Below are positions 26,820 to 36,110 of a stretch of 47,169 bases of DNA, in pieces. The stretch covers positions 1 through 47,169 of the forward strand of contig DUPU01000216.1 of assembly GCA_012838175.1 (NCBI GenBank). The letters are read 5' to 3'. The translations under genes and the position numbers were made by a program. Numbering within the stretch: the first letter of the stretch is position 1; every line of letters starts with the position of its first letter. Below the pieces are notes generated by a model that saw only the letters and a list, made by a program, of their open reading frames with translations, had not been told where the DNA came from and made no database searches. Source of the stretch: Clostridia bacterium. GTDB taxonomy: Bacteria > Bacillota > Dehalobacteriia > Dehalobacteriales > Dehalobacteriaceae.

Positions 26820-29800
26820 TGATCTCACCTAAATCCGCCAGTTTAACAGATAAAACCTTGGACACTCCGCTCTCTTCCATTGTGATGCCATATAAAACAT
26901 CTGCAATTTCCATCGTACCTTGTCGGTGAGAAACTAAAATAAATTGAGTGCTTTTTGAAAGCTCATACATATAAGCGGCAAAACGGTCTACATTTGCTTC
27001 ATCTAAAGCTGCCTCAATCTCGTCTAATACACAAAATGGACTAGGCCTAACGTTGAGAATAGCAAAAAGCAGGGCAATTCCCGTCATTGCCTTTTCTCCT
27101 CCGGAAAGAAGATTTAAATGCTGCAGTTTTTTTCCGGGAGGCTGAACCACAATATCAATGCCTGTTTCCAAAATATTATCCGGATTTGTCAAGCGCAGTT
27201 CTGCGTTTCCTCCGCCAAAAAGCCTGTTGAAAGTATGGTTGAAATGATTACTAACTTGGGTAAAGGTTGCCTGGAATCTTTTTATCATAATCCGATCCAT
27301 TTCTTCGATAACTTTAAAAAGTGCTTGTCTTGCTTCCAATAGATCTTCCCGCTGACCGGTTAAGAACTCATGCCGTTCATACACCCGTTGGTACTCTTGT
27401 ATAGCACTAAGATTTACGGGACCTAAAGAATCAATCTCCCTCTCTATTTCTCCGATTCTGGAGAGGGCCGCCCTTCGGGAGGTTAATTCCTCTTTTCTTA
27501 GTAGGGCTTGATCAAAGCTTAAATTAAATTTTTCCTGAAGCCGTTCTATTTGTTTTTCCCATTCCATTTCCAGCCGGCTTTTTTTCAATTCCCATTGATG
27601 TAGTTCTTGTCCAATTTGGGTAAGGATGCGATTATTTTCTTTTTCCCTCTTTTCCGCCTCTGTCAATTCCTGGCTTTCCGCTGTGCGCCGGTGTTTTTTC
27701 TCATTTAACACTCTGTCTTTTTCCTCTTTTTGCCGGCTATACTCCAGTATCTTGTTTTTTGTCGCCAGGATATCTTGTTCCTTCTTCTTCAGTTCTTGCT
27801 CCAGGCAGACTTTTTCTTCTCTCTTCTTCTCCTTTAAAAACCTTGTATTCTCTTTTTCTTCCTTTAAGCGACGAATGTTGCTCCTGACAGCATTTTCGTC
27901 CTGAATCAAAGCAGCCAGTTTTATTTTAATCTCTGTCAGGTCCTCACTTTTTTCATTGAAACCTTCCTTCTGAGTTTTTAATTGCTCCTGAAGAGAAGAT
28001 ACTAACAGGCTTATATTTTCTTTTTCTTGTTCTTTAGTCTTAAGTTCTTCCATTAGGTTTGCTTTTTGCCCGGCTAATTCCTGCTTTTGCCTGCAGTTAT
28101 CCGCTATTTCCATCTGCACTGCAGTCAAGTTTTTCTTTGCCGTCTCTTGAGCCTGAATCAGCTGCATCTCATCCCGACGGTACTCAGTCCCGTTATGTTC
28201 CAAATCCTTCAAGGTCTCTTGGTACAAGACCATCCGGCTTTTCATCTCATTTATTTCCAACCGTAAGTGCCCTAAGGAGTCTTCTGTTTCCTGAAGTTCC
28301 GCAGACACTTCTTTAACCTGCTTCCTAAGCTCCTCAATTTCTCTTCTTCGTGAAAGCAAATGACCGGCTTTTTTTTGTGGACTGCCGCCTGTCAAAGAAC
28401 CGCCCGGATTAACCAGATCTCCCTCCAGAGTAACCACCCTTGTTTGAAATTTTAAAACTTTGGCAGCCTTTAAAGCCCCATCCATATCTTGTGCCACTAC
28501 AATCCGTTTCAAGAGAAATTCTACAGCCGGACGCACCTTGTTATCACAAGTTACCAGGTCAGAAGCAAAACCCAATATTCCTTCTAACTCTTGAATCTTA
28601 CCGGCAATATCTTTATTATCCGGACATTTAATCACATTCAGAGGCAAGAAAGTAGCCCGTCCACCCTTAATATTTTTTAAATACTCAATGGCTTTTTTTC
28701 CATCTGCATCTGTTTCGGTGACAATACTCTGAATCCCGCCTCCCAAAGCAGTTTCAATGGCTAACCGTACCCGGTCCGGAACTTCAATTAGCTCAGCTAT
28801 TACCCCCACTATACCTGCTGTTTCAAGATGTTTTTTTCGGGCTGCTTGTAAAATTGCCCTGACTCCCGGATAATATCCTTCATAATCATGCTGCATTTCC
28901 GTTAATAGGTTTAAACGTGCTTTTAGGGTTTGCAGTCTCTCCCTTTCCTTTAATTCTCGCTCAATAAAACCTGCCTCATCACATTCTTTTTGCCGGATTT
29001 CTTTGTCCAGAAGGGCTATTTTATTTTTAAGTCCTTCTGTTTCCCCCTGAACTTGACGGAACATTTCCATTAGTTTTCTCTTTTTTACATCGTTGTTTTC
29101 TATAATAGCATTTAATTCCTTCTCCTGTACGGACAATTTACCCCACAGATGGTCGAGTGTTTGATGTTTTTGTTCACAACCGGAAACCTTATTTCTCAAA
29201 TCAGCCATAATTTGCATCAAATCAAAGGCATTGTTTTTTAACAATTCAATACGTTTTTCCAGGTTTAAAATTCCTTGGGCCTTTTCCTCCCGGTCCTTTT
29301 CCCGATTTGATAAAGCCTCTTGAAGCTCTTTAATTGACTCTGCAATGTTATGCCGATGCTGCTCCTCATTGCTCAGAGAATGAGTAAGGGAACCCTCCTT
29401 TTCCTCCAGTTCTGCAATTTCTTTGTTTAGTTTTTCTAACTCCTGACAGATGGCATCACGGCGGGCAGACAACAGCTTGCCTTCAGATTCCGTCTGTTCC
29501 ACCTGACGATATAATTGAAATACTGCCTGCTGCAGCTGATTGATTTCTTCATCCCATAATTCAATATTTAACCGTAATTCTTCAATGTGAGATTCATTTT
29601 TCGCCTTTAAAGACTCAAATTCCAATACTCTTAATTGTTTTTCAGCCACCACTTGCTCTGCCTTTGACAATTTCTCCTGCACATCTTCCATATTGTGCAC
29701 CAGAAGATTTATCTCCAATTGGTCGCTTTCCGCCTTTAAGCCTTGATAAATTGCCGCTTTTTCCGCCTGTTCCTTTAAAGGTTCCAATTGAGCCGACAGT

Positions 29801-30390
29801 TCATATATAATATCCTGAATTCTCTCCAAACTCTGCTCCGTATCGTGGAGTTTTCTAATCGCCTCTTTTTTTCGGTTCCGATACTTAATAATGCCGGCAG
29901 TTTCTTCAATAATGCTTCTCCGTTCTTCCGGTTTAGATGTTAAAATCTCATCCACTTTACCCTGGCTGATAATAGAAAAACCATCATTACCCATTCCTGT
30001 GTCTATAAATAAATTATGTACATCTTTCAACCGGCAGGGAAGATTATTGATTAAGAACTCCCCTTCCCCTGACCGGTAAGTGCGCCTGGTAATGGAAATC
30101 TCGTTAAATTCCAAGGGAAAGAAACCGTCACTGTTATCTAAGGTAAGACATACCTCAGCCATGCCCAAGGGCTTGCGTTTTTTCGTCCCGGCAAAAATCA
30201 CATCCTCCATTTTGCTTCCCCGCAGGCTTTTAATACTTTGTTCCCCTAAAACCCAACGGATCGCATCAATAACGTTGGATTTGCCGCTTCCATTCGGCCC
30301 TACGATCACCGAGACCCCCGGGCCGAATTCCAGCTTCGTTTTATCAATAAAGGATTTAAAACCGTGTAACTCAATTGATTTTAGGTGCAT
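26812..30390 (-). CDS. smc: Chromosome segregation ATPase SMC
   Basis: A 1192-residue condensin subunit. The N-terminal ATP-binding half has FGPGVSVIVGPNGSGKSNVID and IRWVLGEQS. Long coiled coils (about residues 170-490 and 670-1010) flank a hinge with YEGYYPGVRAILQAA and LVNPGGSLTGGSP. The C-terminal half has the signature LNLLSGGEKAMTGIALLFAI and the Walker B CVLDEIEAALDEANVDRF. It works with ScpA/ScpB, which are not in the window. The usual upstream gene rnc is also absent; a polyferredoxin gene and a terminator lie there instead. Confidence 0.97.
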   Translation of the reverse strand: MHLKSIELHGFKSFIDKTKLEFGPGVSVIVGPNGSGKSNVIDAIRWVLGEQSIKSLRGSKMEDVIFAGTKKRKPLGMAEVCLTLDNSDGFFPLEFNEISITRRTYRSGEGEFLINNLPCRLKDVHNLFIDTGMGNDGFSIISQGKVDEILTSKPEERRSIIEETAGIIKYRNRKKEAIRKLHDTEQSLERIQDIIYELSAQLEPLKEQAEKAAIYQGLKAESDQLEINLLVHNMEDVQEKLSKAEQVVAEKQLRVLEFESLKAKNESHIEELRLNIELWDEEINQLQQAVFQLYRQVEQTESEGKLLSARRDAICQELEKLNKEIAELEEKEGSLTHSLSNEEQHRHNIAESIKELQEALSNREKDREEKAQGILNLEKRIELLKNNAFDLMQIMADLRNKVSGCEQKHQTLDHLWGKLSVQEKELNAIIENNDVKKRKLMEMFRQVQGETEGLKNKIALLDKEIRQKECDEAGFIERELKERERLQTLKARLNLLTEMQHDYEGYYPGVRAILQAARKKHLETAGIVGVIAELIEVPDRVRLAIETALGGGIQSIVTETDADGKKAIEYLKNIKGGRATFLPLNVIKCPDNKDIAGKIQELEGILGFASDLVTCDNKVRPAVEFLLKRIVVAQDMDGALKAAKVLKFQTRVVTLEGDLVNPGGSLTGGSPQKKAGHLLSRRREIEELRKQVKEVSAELQETEDSLGHLRLEINEMKSRMVLYQETLKDLEHNGTEYRRDEMQLIQAQETAKKNLTAVQMEIADNCRQKQELAGQKANLMEELKTKEQEKENISLLVSSLQEQLKTQKEGFNEKSEDLTEIKIKLAALIQDENAVRSNIRRLKEEKENTRFLKEKKREEKVCLEQELKKKEQDILATKNKILEYSRQKEEKDRVLNEKKHRRTAESQELTEAEKREKENNRILTQIGQELHQWELKKSRLEMEWEKQIERLQEKFNLSFDQALLRKEELTSRRAALSRIGEIEREIDSLGPVNLSAIQEYQRVYERHEFLTGQREDLLEARQALFKVIEEMDRIMIKRFQATFTQVSNHFNHTFNRLFGGGNAELRLTNPDNILETGIDIVVQPPGKKLQHLNLLSGGEKAMTGIALLFAILNVRPSPFCVLDEIEAALDEANVDRFAAYMYELSKSTQFILVSHRQGTMEIADVLYGITMEESGVSKVLSVKLADLGEISA

Positions 30391-30433
30391 AACTACCTCC
30401 CGCCCAAAAATCCCTGGTATTCATTTTACCATA

Positions 30434-30462
30434 GAAAAAAGCGCCTTGGTAGACGCTTTTTA
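30434..30462 (-). terminator. Terminator between the polyferredoxin gene and smc
   Basis: AAAAGCG/CGCTTTT with a 10-base loop, flanked by A and T runs on both sides (TTTTTT on the minus strand). It lies 40 bp after the polyferredoxin stop, so smc is not simply read through from that gene. Confidence 0.8.
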
Positions 30463-30501
30463 CTAAGGAAGGCTGCCTTGGCAAGCATACCATCCTTTCC
30501 T

Positions 30502-31272
30502 TTATAAACTAACCTTTTCTTCGCCCATTCCCTTTAGCTTAAGGGCATCCCTTTCTTTTTGGAGGGATAAAACCCCTGCCGGGCAGTTTTTTATGCAAGT
30601 GGCGCATTTAATGCAATTAATATTATTGAACTGATTGTTATCGGAAAAATTCAAATAGGGAGTCAATTGAAAAGGACAAACACGGGAACATTTGCCGCAT
30701 TGATGACATTTCTCCCGGCATTCAATTGTAACCTTCTTTTCCGTTTTCTTCGCAGCTCCTGTGATTCTGCCTAGCCCGTGAGTTGCTTTTTGAATAGATC
30801 CCATAGGACAAAACTGGCACCAAGTTCTCGGGGCAAAAATAAGCCCGGTAATACCACCAATAATCAGAACCACCAAATATGTGCTAACAAAAACAAAGCC
30901 TAATTTGTCTAAAAAATCGAAAGTACCCCAAGCATGAAAAGAATTTATGATCTTCCGGGAAAAATTATACATAAAGAAAATAAAAAAAACTATAATAAAA
31001 ATCTTTGATTTTAATATCTTCGGTATTTTTACATTTCGGCTGAAAGGCAAAAGAAACCGGTCAAACAAACTGCCGTGGGGACAAATATTGCCGCACCAAA
31101 ATCTTCCCGTAAAAAAACCGGTAATCATTAAACCGGCCATAATCAGGATTACAAGAAGCCCCAATTTTGGTTCCCACAATCCTCCTATGGCTACCAATAA
31201 GGTAAACACCCAGGCATTTTTTCTTAAAACGCTAAAGGTCCGGTTCGTTTTAATATAATAGTTTTTAACCAT
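30502..31272 (-). CDS. Membrane 4Fe-4S polyferredoxin, NapH/YccM-like
   Basis: A membrane protein with about four hydrophobic helices and two NapH-type cysteine boxes (FWCGNICPHG and WCQFCPMGS) next to membrane segments. Two ferredoxin [4Fe-4S] motifs follow in the soluble tail (CHQCGKCSRVCP and CIKCATCIKNCP). Such proteins move electrons between a membrane donor and a soluble or extracytoplasmic reductase; the partner is not known here. I start it at ATG 31272, 13 bases after AGGAGG. A better-spaced out-of-frame ATG encodes only MQHG and stops at the real start, perhaps coupling initiation. A CsoR-like operator covers its promoter. Confidence 0.8.
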   Translation of the reverse strand: MVKNYYIKTNRTFSVLRKNAWVFTLLVAIGGLWEPKLGLLVILIMAGLMITGFFTGRFWCGNICPHGSLFDRFLLPFSRNVKIPKILKSKIFIIVFFIFFMYNFSRKIINSFHAWGTFDFLDKLGFVFVSTYLVVLIIGGITGLIFAPRTWCQFCPMGSIQKATHGLGRITGAAKKTEKKVTIECREKCHQCGKCSRVCPFQLTPYLNFSDNNQFNNINCIKCATCIKNCPAGVLSLQKERDALKLKGMGEEKVSL

Positions 31273-31325
31273 GCTGCATAATAAACCTCCTGTCAAAAAA
31301 ACATTCTTTCATTATACCTACCACG

Positions 31326-31340
31326 TACCCCTATAGGGTA
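31326..31340. promoter_or_regulatory. CsoR/CstR-type operator
   Basis: TACCC, five bases, GGGTA: a perfect inverted repeat that resembles recalled CsoR-family operators such as the one before B. subtilis copZA. It lies over the predicted transcription start, a classic repressor position. Metal (copper) or persulfide sensing cannot be told apart from the site. Confidence 0.55.
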
Positions 31341-31345
31341 TTTAA

Positions 31346-31374
31346 AGTATAATTTATTTCCGTCTTTTTGTAAA
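31346..31374 (-). promoter_or_regulatory. Promoter of the polyferredoxin gene
   Basis: Minus strand TTTACA, 17 bases, TATACT (5/6 in each box). The predicted start falls inside the TACCC...GGGTA operator. A second TATAAT about 40 bp downstream has no good -35. Confidence 0.7.
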
Positions 31375-31448
31375 GACCGTTTTTGATAAAATTGTGTTTA
31401 TCTTGTGATATTGTCATCCTATCAGTTATCGTGAGAAAATGTTTTAAT

Positions 31449-31476
31449 AAAATAAAAAAAGCGGGTTTCCCCGCTT
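31449..31476 (-). terminator. Terminator after the cysteine-desulfurase-family gene
   Basis: Minus strand AAGCGGG, 4-base loop, CCCGCTT followed by TTTTTATTTT, 31 bp after the stop codon. Confidence 0.92.
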
Positions 31477-31506
31477 ACCTTATTAAACCGTAATACAGCT
31501 TAATAT

Positions 31507-32652
31507 CTATTTCCCCTCTTCGGCAATTAAGGCCACCGCTTCTAAGGCCTGATCAATATCTCTTTCACTATTAAAGTACCCCACAGACATTCTGATGGCA
31601 CCTTGAGGAAAAGTTCCCATGGTCTCATGAGCCAAAGGGGCACAATGTAATCCCGGACGGGTCATTATCTCAAATCGGTTATCTAAAACAAAGGCCACCT
31701 CGGCCCCATCCAAGCCGGCGATATTAAAGGAAACCACACAGGAACGTTTTTCATGAGATAAAGGGCCGTAAACCTCTACTCCCTTAATTGCCCTTAAGCC
31801 ATCCACCAAACGAACGGTTAAAAATGCTTCCCGTTCCCGGATCTTGCTCATACCTTCTTTTTTTATAAACTCCACCCCGGCCAAAAGACCCGACAGCCCA
31901 AAAGCATTTAATGTCCCCGCCTCCAACCTGTCAGGCATAAAATCCGGATGGTACTGGCTGTCGGAACGACTCCCCGTTCCTCCCAAACGATAAGGCTGCA
32001 CCTCCACATGGGGAGCCACATAAAGGCCGCCTGTGCCCTGGGGTCCGAAAAGCCCTTTATGCCCGGTAAAAGCAAGAAGGTCAATCCACATCTTTTGTAC
32101 ATCTATGGGCATTACCCCGGCACTTTGGGCGGCATCAACCATAAACAACACGCCTTTTTCCCGACATATTCGCCCGATTTCTTCTATCGGCTGAATAGTA
32201 CCTGTTAAATTAGATACATGGCCCACTACCACCAATCTGGTTTCCCTTTTGATTTCCTTACGGATTCTTTCGACAGAAACAAATCCCTCCTTAGTGCAAG
32301 GCACAATGGACAAACCACCGCCCCTTTGTTCAAAATCCCGCAGAGGGCGGAGAACAGAATTATGTTCCATACTGGTGGTAATGACATGGTCCCCCGGTTT
32401 TAGAACTCCTTTTAATGCCATATTTATAGCATCCGTAGCATTGGAAGCAAAAATTATCTGCCGGGAACTTTCCCCATGAAACATTTCCGCTAATGCTTCC
32501 CGAGTTTGGGTTACAACCCGACCCGCTTCCAACGAAAGCCGATGTCCGGAACGACCCGGATTTCCCCCCTTATGAAACCAATGTTCTTCCATCGCCTGCC
32601 ACACTTCTCTCGGCTTGGGAAAAGAGGTTGCTGCATTATCTAAATAAATCAT
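31507..32652 (-). CDS. Cysteine desulfurase family protein (class V aminotransferase)
   Basis: A PLP enzyme of 381 aa with IYLDNAATSFPKP at the start, the PLP lysine in FTGHKGLFGPQGTGGLYV and a C-terminal cysteine in PGLHCAPLAHETMGTFP. The overall pattern fits the EF2568-type branch of cysteine desulfurase/selenocysteine lyase proteins rather than housekeeping IscS or SufS. Its partner (thiolation, Fe-S or selenium use) is unknown; no yedF, selD or suf genes are present. It follows the corrinoid ABC ATPase gene by 120 bp and may be the end of that operon; a strong terminator follows. Confidence 0.87.
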   Translation of the reverse strand: MIYLDNAATSFPKPREVWQAMEEHWFHKGGNPGRSGHRLSLEAGRVVTQTREALAEMFHGESSRQIIFASNATDAINMALKGVLKPGDHVITTSMEHNSVLRPLRDFEQRGGGLSIVPCTKEGFVSVERIRKEIKRETRLVVVGHVSNLTGTIQPIEEIGRICREKGVLFMVDAAQSAGVMPIDVQKMWIDLLAFTGHKGLFGPQGTGGLYVAPHVEVQPYRLGGTGSRSDSQYHPDFMPDRLEAGTLNAFGLSGLLAGVEFIKKEGMSKIREREAFLTVRLVDGLRAIKGVEVYGPLSHEKRSCVVSFNIAGLDGAEVAFVLDNRFEIMTRPGLHCAPLAHETMGTFPQGAIRMSVGYFNSERDIDQALEAVALIAEEGK

Positions 32653-32772
32653 GACTTACTCCTTACTGAAATCAAATAGTGTTGCCAATATAATCAATTA
32701 ATTCTAAACAGGTAACCTTGTTTCCGTCAAATTAATTATTTTTATTAGTAAGAGACTTTTGATTAGATTATT

Positions 32773-34029
32773 TTATATCATGTCTAATACATCCTTAATG
32801 CTATTTACCCTAACGGCACCGTGATGAAACATTTGATCAATTATTTTATCAGCCTGCCCACCGGTAAAATCCCTTTTATCAAAGTCACCTTGTTCCACAA
32901 TAATTACTCTTTTATTATGGTTTCTTTGGGCATCAAAAACCTGCCTTAAGTTGGCCAGATTCCCTTCTCCAAAGGGTACCGGCAAAACTATAATCAATTC
33001 TGCCTTCTGAATTAATTCCAGGTTAACTTTCAGAGCTTCCTCGGAAATGGGAGCAAAAGGTGCCTCTTCGGAAACATCCGCTCCAATCTCTTTGGCTTTT
33101 CTCCAATCGGAATCCCCTACATTTAATACCCCGCAGCTAATTTGACAGCCATACATCTGGAGCTGCTCCATTAAAAAAACTCCGCTGCCTCCGCCGCAAA
33201 GCAGGTGAATTTTAATTTCTTCCGTCTTGGTCTTTCTATTCTTTTCTTTGCTTAAAGGAATGATATTTAACTTTCCTGTAATCTCGTTGGTGGACACAGC
33301 CACCTCCACATGATAGATTTCCCGAATATTTTCGCTGGTTAATACTTCACTCGGGTCTCCATAGGCAACTATTTTCCCTTTGTTTAACAAGACTATTTTT
33401 TCACTGAATTGAGCAGCAAAATTCAAATCGTGTAAGACAGCTATTACGGTCAGGCCTTTAGTTCTGTTAAGATTATCCATTAACTCCAGCAAATCCAACT
33501 GATGTTGAAGGTCTAAATGTGAGGTGGGCTCATCCAAAAGCAAAACCTTCGGTTCCTGAGTTAAAGCCCTAGCTACAATTACTCTCTGCCTTTCTCCGCC
33601 GCTTAATTCGTTGATTAACCGATCCTTCAGGTGCCAGACATTGGAAAGTTCCATGGCCCACCTGGCAATTTCCAAGTCTTTTTCACTGTCCCCCTGAAAT
33701 CTTTTTTGATGGGGCATTCTGCCCATTAAAACAGTTTCCATCACGGAAAAGGCAAAATCTACACCGGTATCCTGAGGTACCACCGCCAAATTCCTGGCTA
33801 AGTTTTTTTTCTTTATTTTAAAGATATCCTGGTTTTCTAAAAGGACCACCCCTGCCTCCGGGGACAGTTCTGCAGATAGATTTTTTAACAAGGTAGATTT
33901 ACCGGATCCATTGGGTCCGATAATACTGATAAAACTACCTTTCTTGATCTCAAAAGTTAATTCTTTTAAAATAATATTTCCATTGCCATAACTAAAGGTA
34001 AGATCTCTGGCCTCAATCGCTCTATCCAC
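32773..34029 (-). CDS. btuD: Corrinoid/iron-chelate ABC transporter ATPase with extra C-terminal domain
   Basis: Residues 1 to about 255 are a complete FecE/BtuD-type ATPase: IIGPNGSGKSTLLKNL, signature LINELSGGERQRVIVARAL, Walker B VLLLDEPTSHLD and the switch histidine in AVLHDLNF. It adds about 150 residues after a basic linker (IHLLCGGGSGVFLMEQL, SCGVLNVGDSDWRKAKEIG, LIIVLPVPFGEGNLANL). I do not recognise this domain as an ABC regulatory fold; the glycine-rich opening suggests a nucleotide- or corrinoid-related Rossmann fold. It works with the btuC and btuF genes upstream, and cbiZ in the same operon supports a corrinoid substrate. 418 aa against about 260 for the plain family. Confidence 0.88.
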   Translation of the reverse strand: MDRAIEARDLTFSYGNGNIILKELTFEIKKGSFISIIGPNGSGKSTLLKNLSAELSPEAGVVLLENQDIFKIKKKNLARNLAVVPQDTGVDFAFSVMETVLMGRMPHQKRFQGDSEKDLEIARWAMELSNVWHLKDRLINELSGGERQRVIVARALTQEPKVLLLDEPTSHLDLQHQLDLLELMDNLNRTKGLTVIAVLHDLNFAAQFSEKIVLLNKGKIVAYGDPSEVLTSENIREIYHVEVAVSTNEITGKLNIIPLSKEKNRKTKTEEIKIHLLCGGGSGVFLMEQLQMYGCQISCGVLNVGDSDWRKAKEIGADVSEEAPFAPISEEALKVNLELIQKAELIIVLPVPFGEGNLANLRQVFDAQRNHNKRVIIVEQGDFDKRDFTGGQADKIIDQMFHHGAVRVNSIKDVLDMI

Positions 34030-34040
34030 GAAAACTCCTC

Positions 34041-35102
34041 CTAAAAAGCGCTATCCTTCTTTTTCTTCAACAAATAAATAAAAAAGGGACCCCCAAACAT
34101 AGCGGTAATAACACCAATGGGAATTTCCATCGGAGCGAAAAAGGTCCGGGCAAAGGTATCGGTTATCACCATAAATATTCCGCCAATTAAAAAGGACATG
34201 GGAAGCAGAATCCTGTGGTCAGGTCCCACCATTATCCGCACAATATGAGGAATGATTAAACCGACAAAACCGATAATTCCACAAACAGAAACAGCACCGG
34301 CAATAGTTAGGGATGCTATTGCCAACAAAACAATTTTTAACTTTTCTAAATCAATGCCCAAATGATGGGCGGTACTATCGCCGAAAACCATAGCATTTAA
34401 TTCTTTCGCGAAAAATATTAAAAGGACCACACCAAAAAATATTAAAGGTGCGGCAATTCCTACATGCCCCCAGTTGGTGTTGGCAAAGCTGCCCATAATC
34501 CAAAAATAGACTTTTTCCAATTGATCTGTATTCATCACCATTAAAAAGGATATCATGGCTTGCAAAAAAGAACTGAGGGCAATTCCCGCCAATAATAGGG
34601 TATGGACCATTACTCTATTGCCTATCCGAGCTAGGGTATAAACCAGCCAGGTAGTTAAAAGAGCGCTTAAAAAACTGAATAAGGGAATCCTCATCATCCC
34701 CAAAAAGCCGCCTATTCCGGTAACAATGACTATGGTAGCACCTAAAGCTGCCCCGGAGGATACCCCGATTACCGAAGGATCAGCCATGGGGTTTTTGAAA
34801 AATCCCTGAAAGGTAGCTCCCACCACCCCTAAAGCCCCTCCGACCAATGCAGCTAAAATTACCCTGGGCATTCTCAATGACCAGATAATAGTCTGATGTA
34901 CTTCAGAATATCCGTTCAAATCAATAAAATTCTGAAAATAAGGAATTTTACCGAAAATAATTCCGGCCGCGTCTGTAAAGGAAATATCAGCCGGTCCTAA
35001 AGTTGTGGAATAAACACTGATAACAAAAAGGGCAAGACTGCTTATTATTAATAATGCTCTCCAGCGTTTTCTTTTTCCGATTAAATTCATGTTCCTCTCC
35101 AC
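34041..35102 (-). CDS. btuC: Corrinoid ABC transporter permease (FecCD/BtuC family)
   Basis: An inner-membrane permease with about ten hydrophobic segments and the family motifs LRMPRVILAALVGGALGVVG, FKNPMADPSVIGVSSGAALG and GFVGLIIPHIVRIMVGPDHR. 353 aa is normal. It lies 11 bp from the ATPase gene. GTG at 35102 has AGGA nearby; ATG at 35090 is an alternative with a close GAGAGG. The corrinoid substrate is inferred from btuF, cbiZ and the cobalamin riboswitches. Confidence 0.92.
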   Translation of the reverse strand: MERNMNLIGKRKRWRALLIISSLALFVISVYSTTLGPADISFTDAAGIIFGKIPYFQNFIDLNGYSEVHQTIIWSLRMPRVILAALVGGALGVVGATFQGFFKNPMADPSVIGVSSGAALGATIVIVTGIGGFLGMMRIPLFSFLSALLTTWLVYTLARIGNRVMVHTLLLAGIALSSFLQAMISFLMVMNTDQLEKVYFWIMGSFANTNWGHVGIAAPLIFFGVVLLIFFAKELNAMVFGDSTAHHLGIDLEKLKIVLLAIASLTIAGAVSVCGIIGFVGLIIPHIVRIMVGPDHRILLPMSFLIGGIFMVITDTFARTFFAPMEIPIGVITAMFGGPFFIYLLKKKKDSAF

Positions 35103-35158
35103 GTGTTTCCTAACAAGGGTTGACCCTCATTATATTCAAAATAAAAAACTATATGTTA

Positions 35159-36076
35159 TTAGAAAACCTCCGGATGAATAATCTTGGAAATTTCCTCCAA
35201 ACCCTGAATTACTCTTGGCCCGGCCCTGCTGATTAAACTGTCATCAATCGTATAAACCTTATTATTCTTGACGGCGCTTAAAACATCATAACCGTTTCTA
35301 TTAATTATATCATCCGGAGTATGACTATGGGTATTAATAATATAAACCTCCGGATCCACTTCCAGCAATTTTTCCAAACTATAGGTATAATACCTTTCAT
35401 TGTTATCTGCCGCCACATTTATTCCGCCGGCATCTGTAATAATGCTGTGAATGAAACTATCGGACCCGGCCGACATTAACGGATCATCCCATACTTCGAA
35501 AAAAACTCTCGGTTTAGGTCGGTCCTTTACTTTTGTCTTAATCTCTTTCATTTTATTAGTCATTTCTGCAGCTATTTTTTCTGCCTCAGTTGCTTTTCCG
35601 GTAATTTTTCCGGTTATAATAATATTTTCTATAACCTGCTCAATATTATCCGCATCCAAAACAGCCACCTTAATGTTTAATTCTTCCAGCCTCTTAATTA
35701 ATTCTTCCTGTACTCCCGCTGATGCAAACACTAAATCAGGTTTTTTCGCCACAATCACTTCTACATTAGGGTCTTCAAATCCTCCCACCTTATCCTTGTT
35801 TTGAGCTTCCTCCGGATAATCACAATAATTGGACACCCCGATTATTTCCTCATTTAATCCCAAGGTAAATAAAATTTCGGTTATCGCGGGGCTGATAGAT
35901 ATAATCTTTTCAGGATATTCCTCAATACTTATTTCTCTTCCCAGGCTGTCGAAAACTGTTTTGTTTTCCCCTGTTACGATTTGTTCTTGATCACCGTTTT
36001 GGTTATTAGACCCACAACCCAACCCCAAACTTAATATTAAAATCATTACTATAATTGGAATTATTGATTTTTTCAT
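35159..36076 (-). CDS. btuF: Corrinoid-binding lipoprotein (BtuF-like)
   Basis: A substrate-binding lipoprotein of 305 aa. A signal peptide (KKSIIPIIVMILILSLG) ends in the lipobox LGLGC, so it is anchored outside the membrane. The fold is the two-lobe helical-backbone type (PF01497): ISISPAITEILFTLG, IIGVSNYCDYPEEAQ, VGGFEDPNVEVIVAKKPDLV. The phrase SNYCDYP is common in cobalamin binders, whereas siderophore binders usually differ there. I use ATG 36076 with AAGGAGG. It sits between cbiZ and btuC. Confidence 0.9.
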   Translation of the reverse strand: MKKSIIPIIVMILILSLGLGCGSNNQNGDQEQIVTGENKTVFDSLGREISIEEYPEKIISISPAITEILFTLGLNEEIIGVSNYCDYPEEAQNKDKVGGFEDPNVEVIVAKKPDLVFASAGVQEELIKRLEELNIKVAVLDADNIEQVIENIIITGKITGKATEAEKIAAEMTNKMKEIKTKVKDRPKPRVFFEVWDDPLMSAGSDSFIHSIITDAGGINVAADNNERYYTYSLEKLLEVDPEVYIINTHSHTPDDIINRNGYDVLSAVKNNKVYTIDDSLISRAGPRVIQGLEEISKIIHPEVF

Positions 36077-36110
36077 ATCCTTTTCCTCCTTGCTTTTCAA
36101 GTTACCGTGG

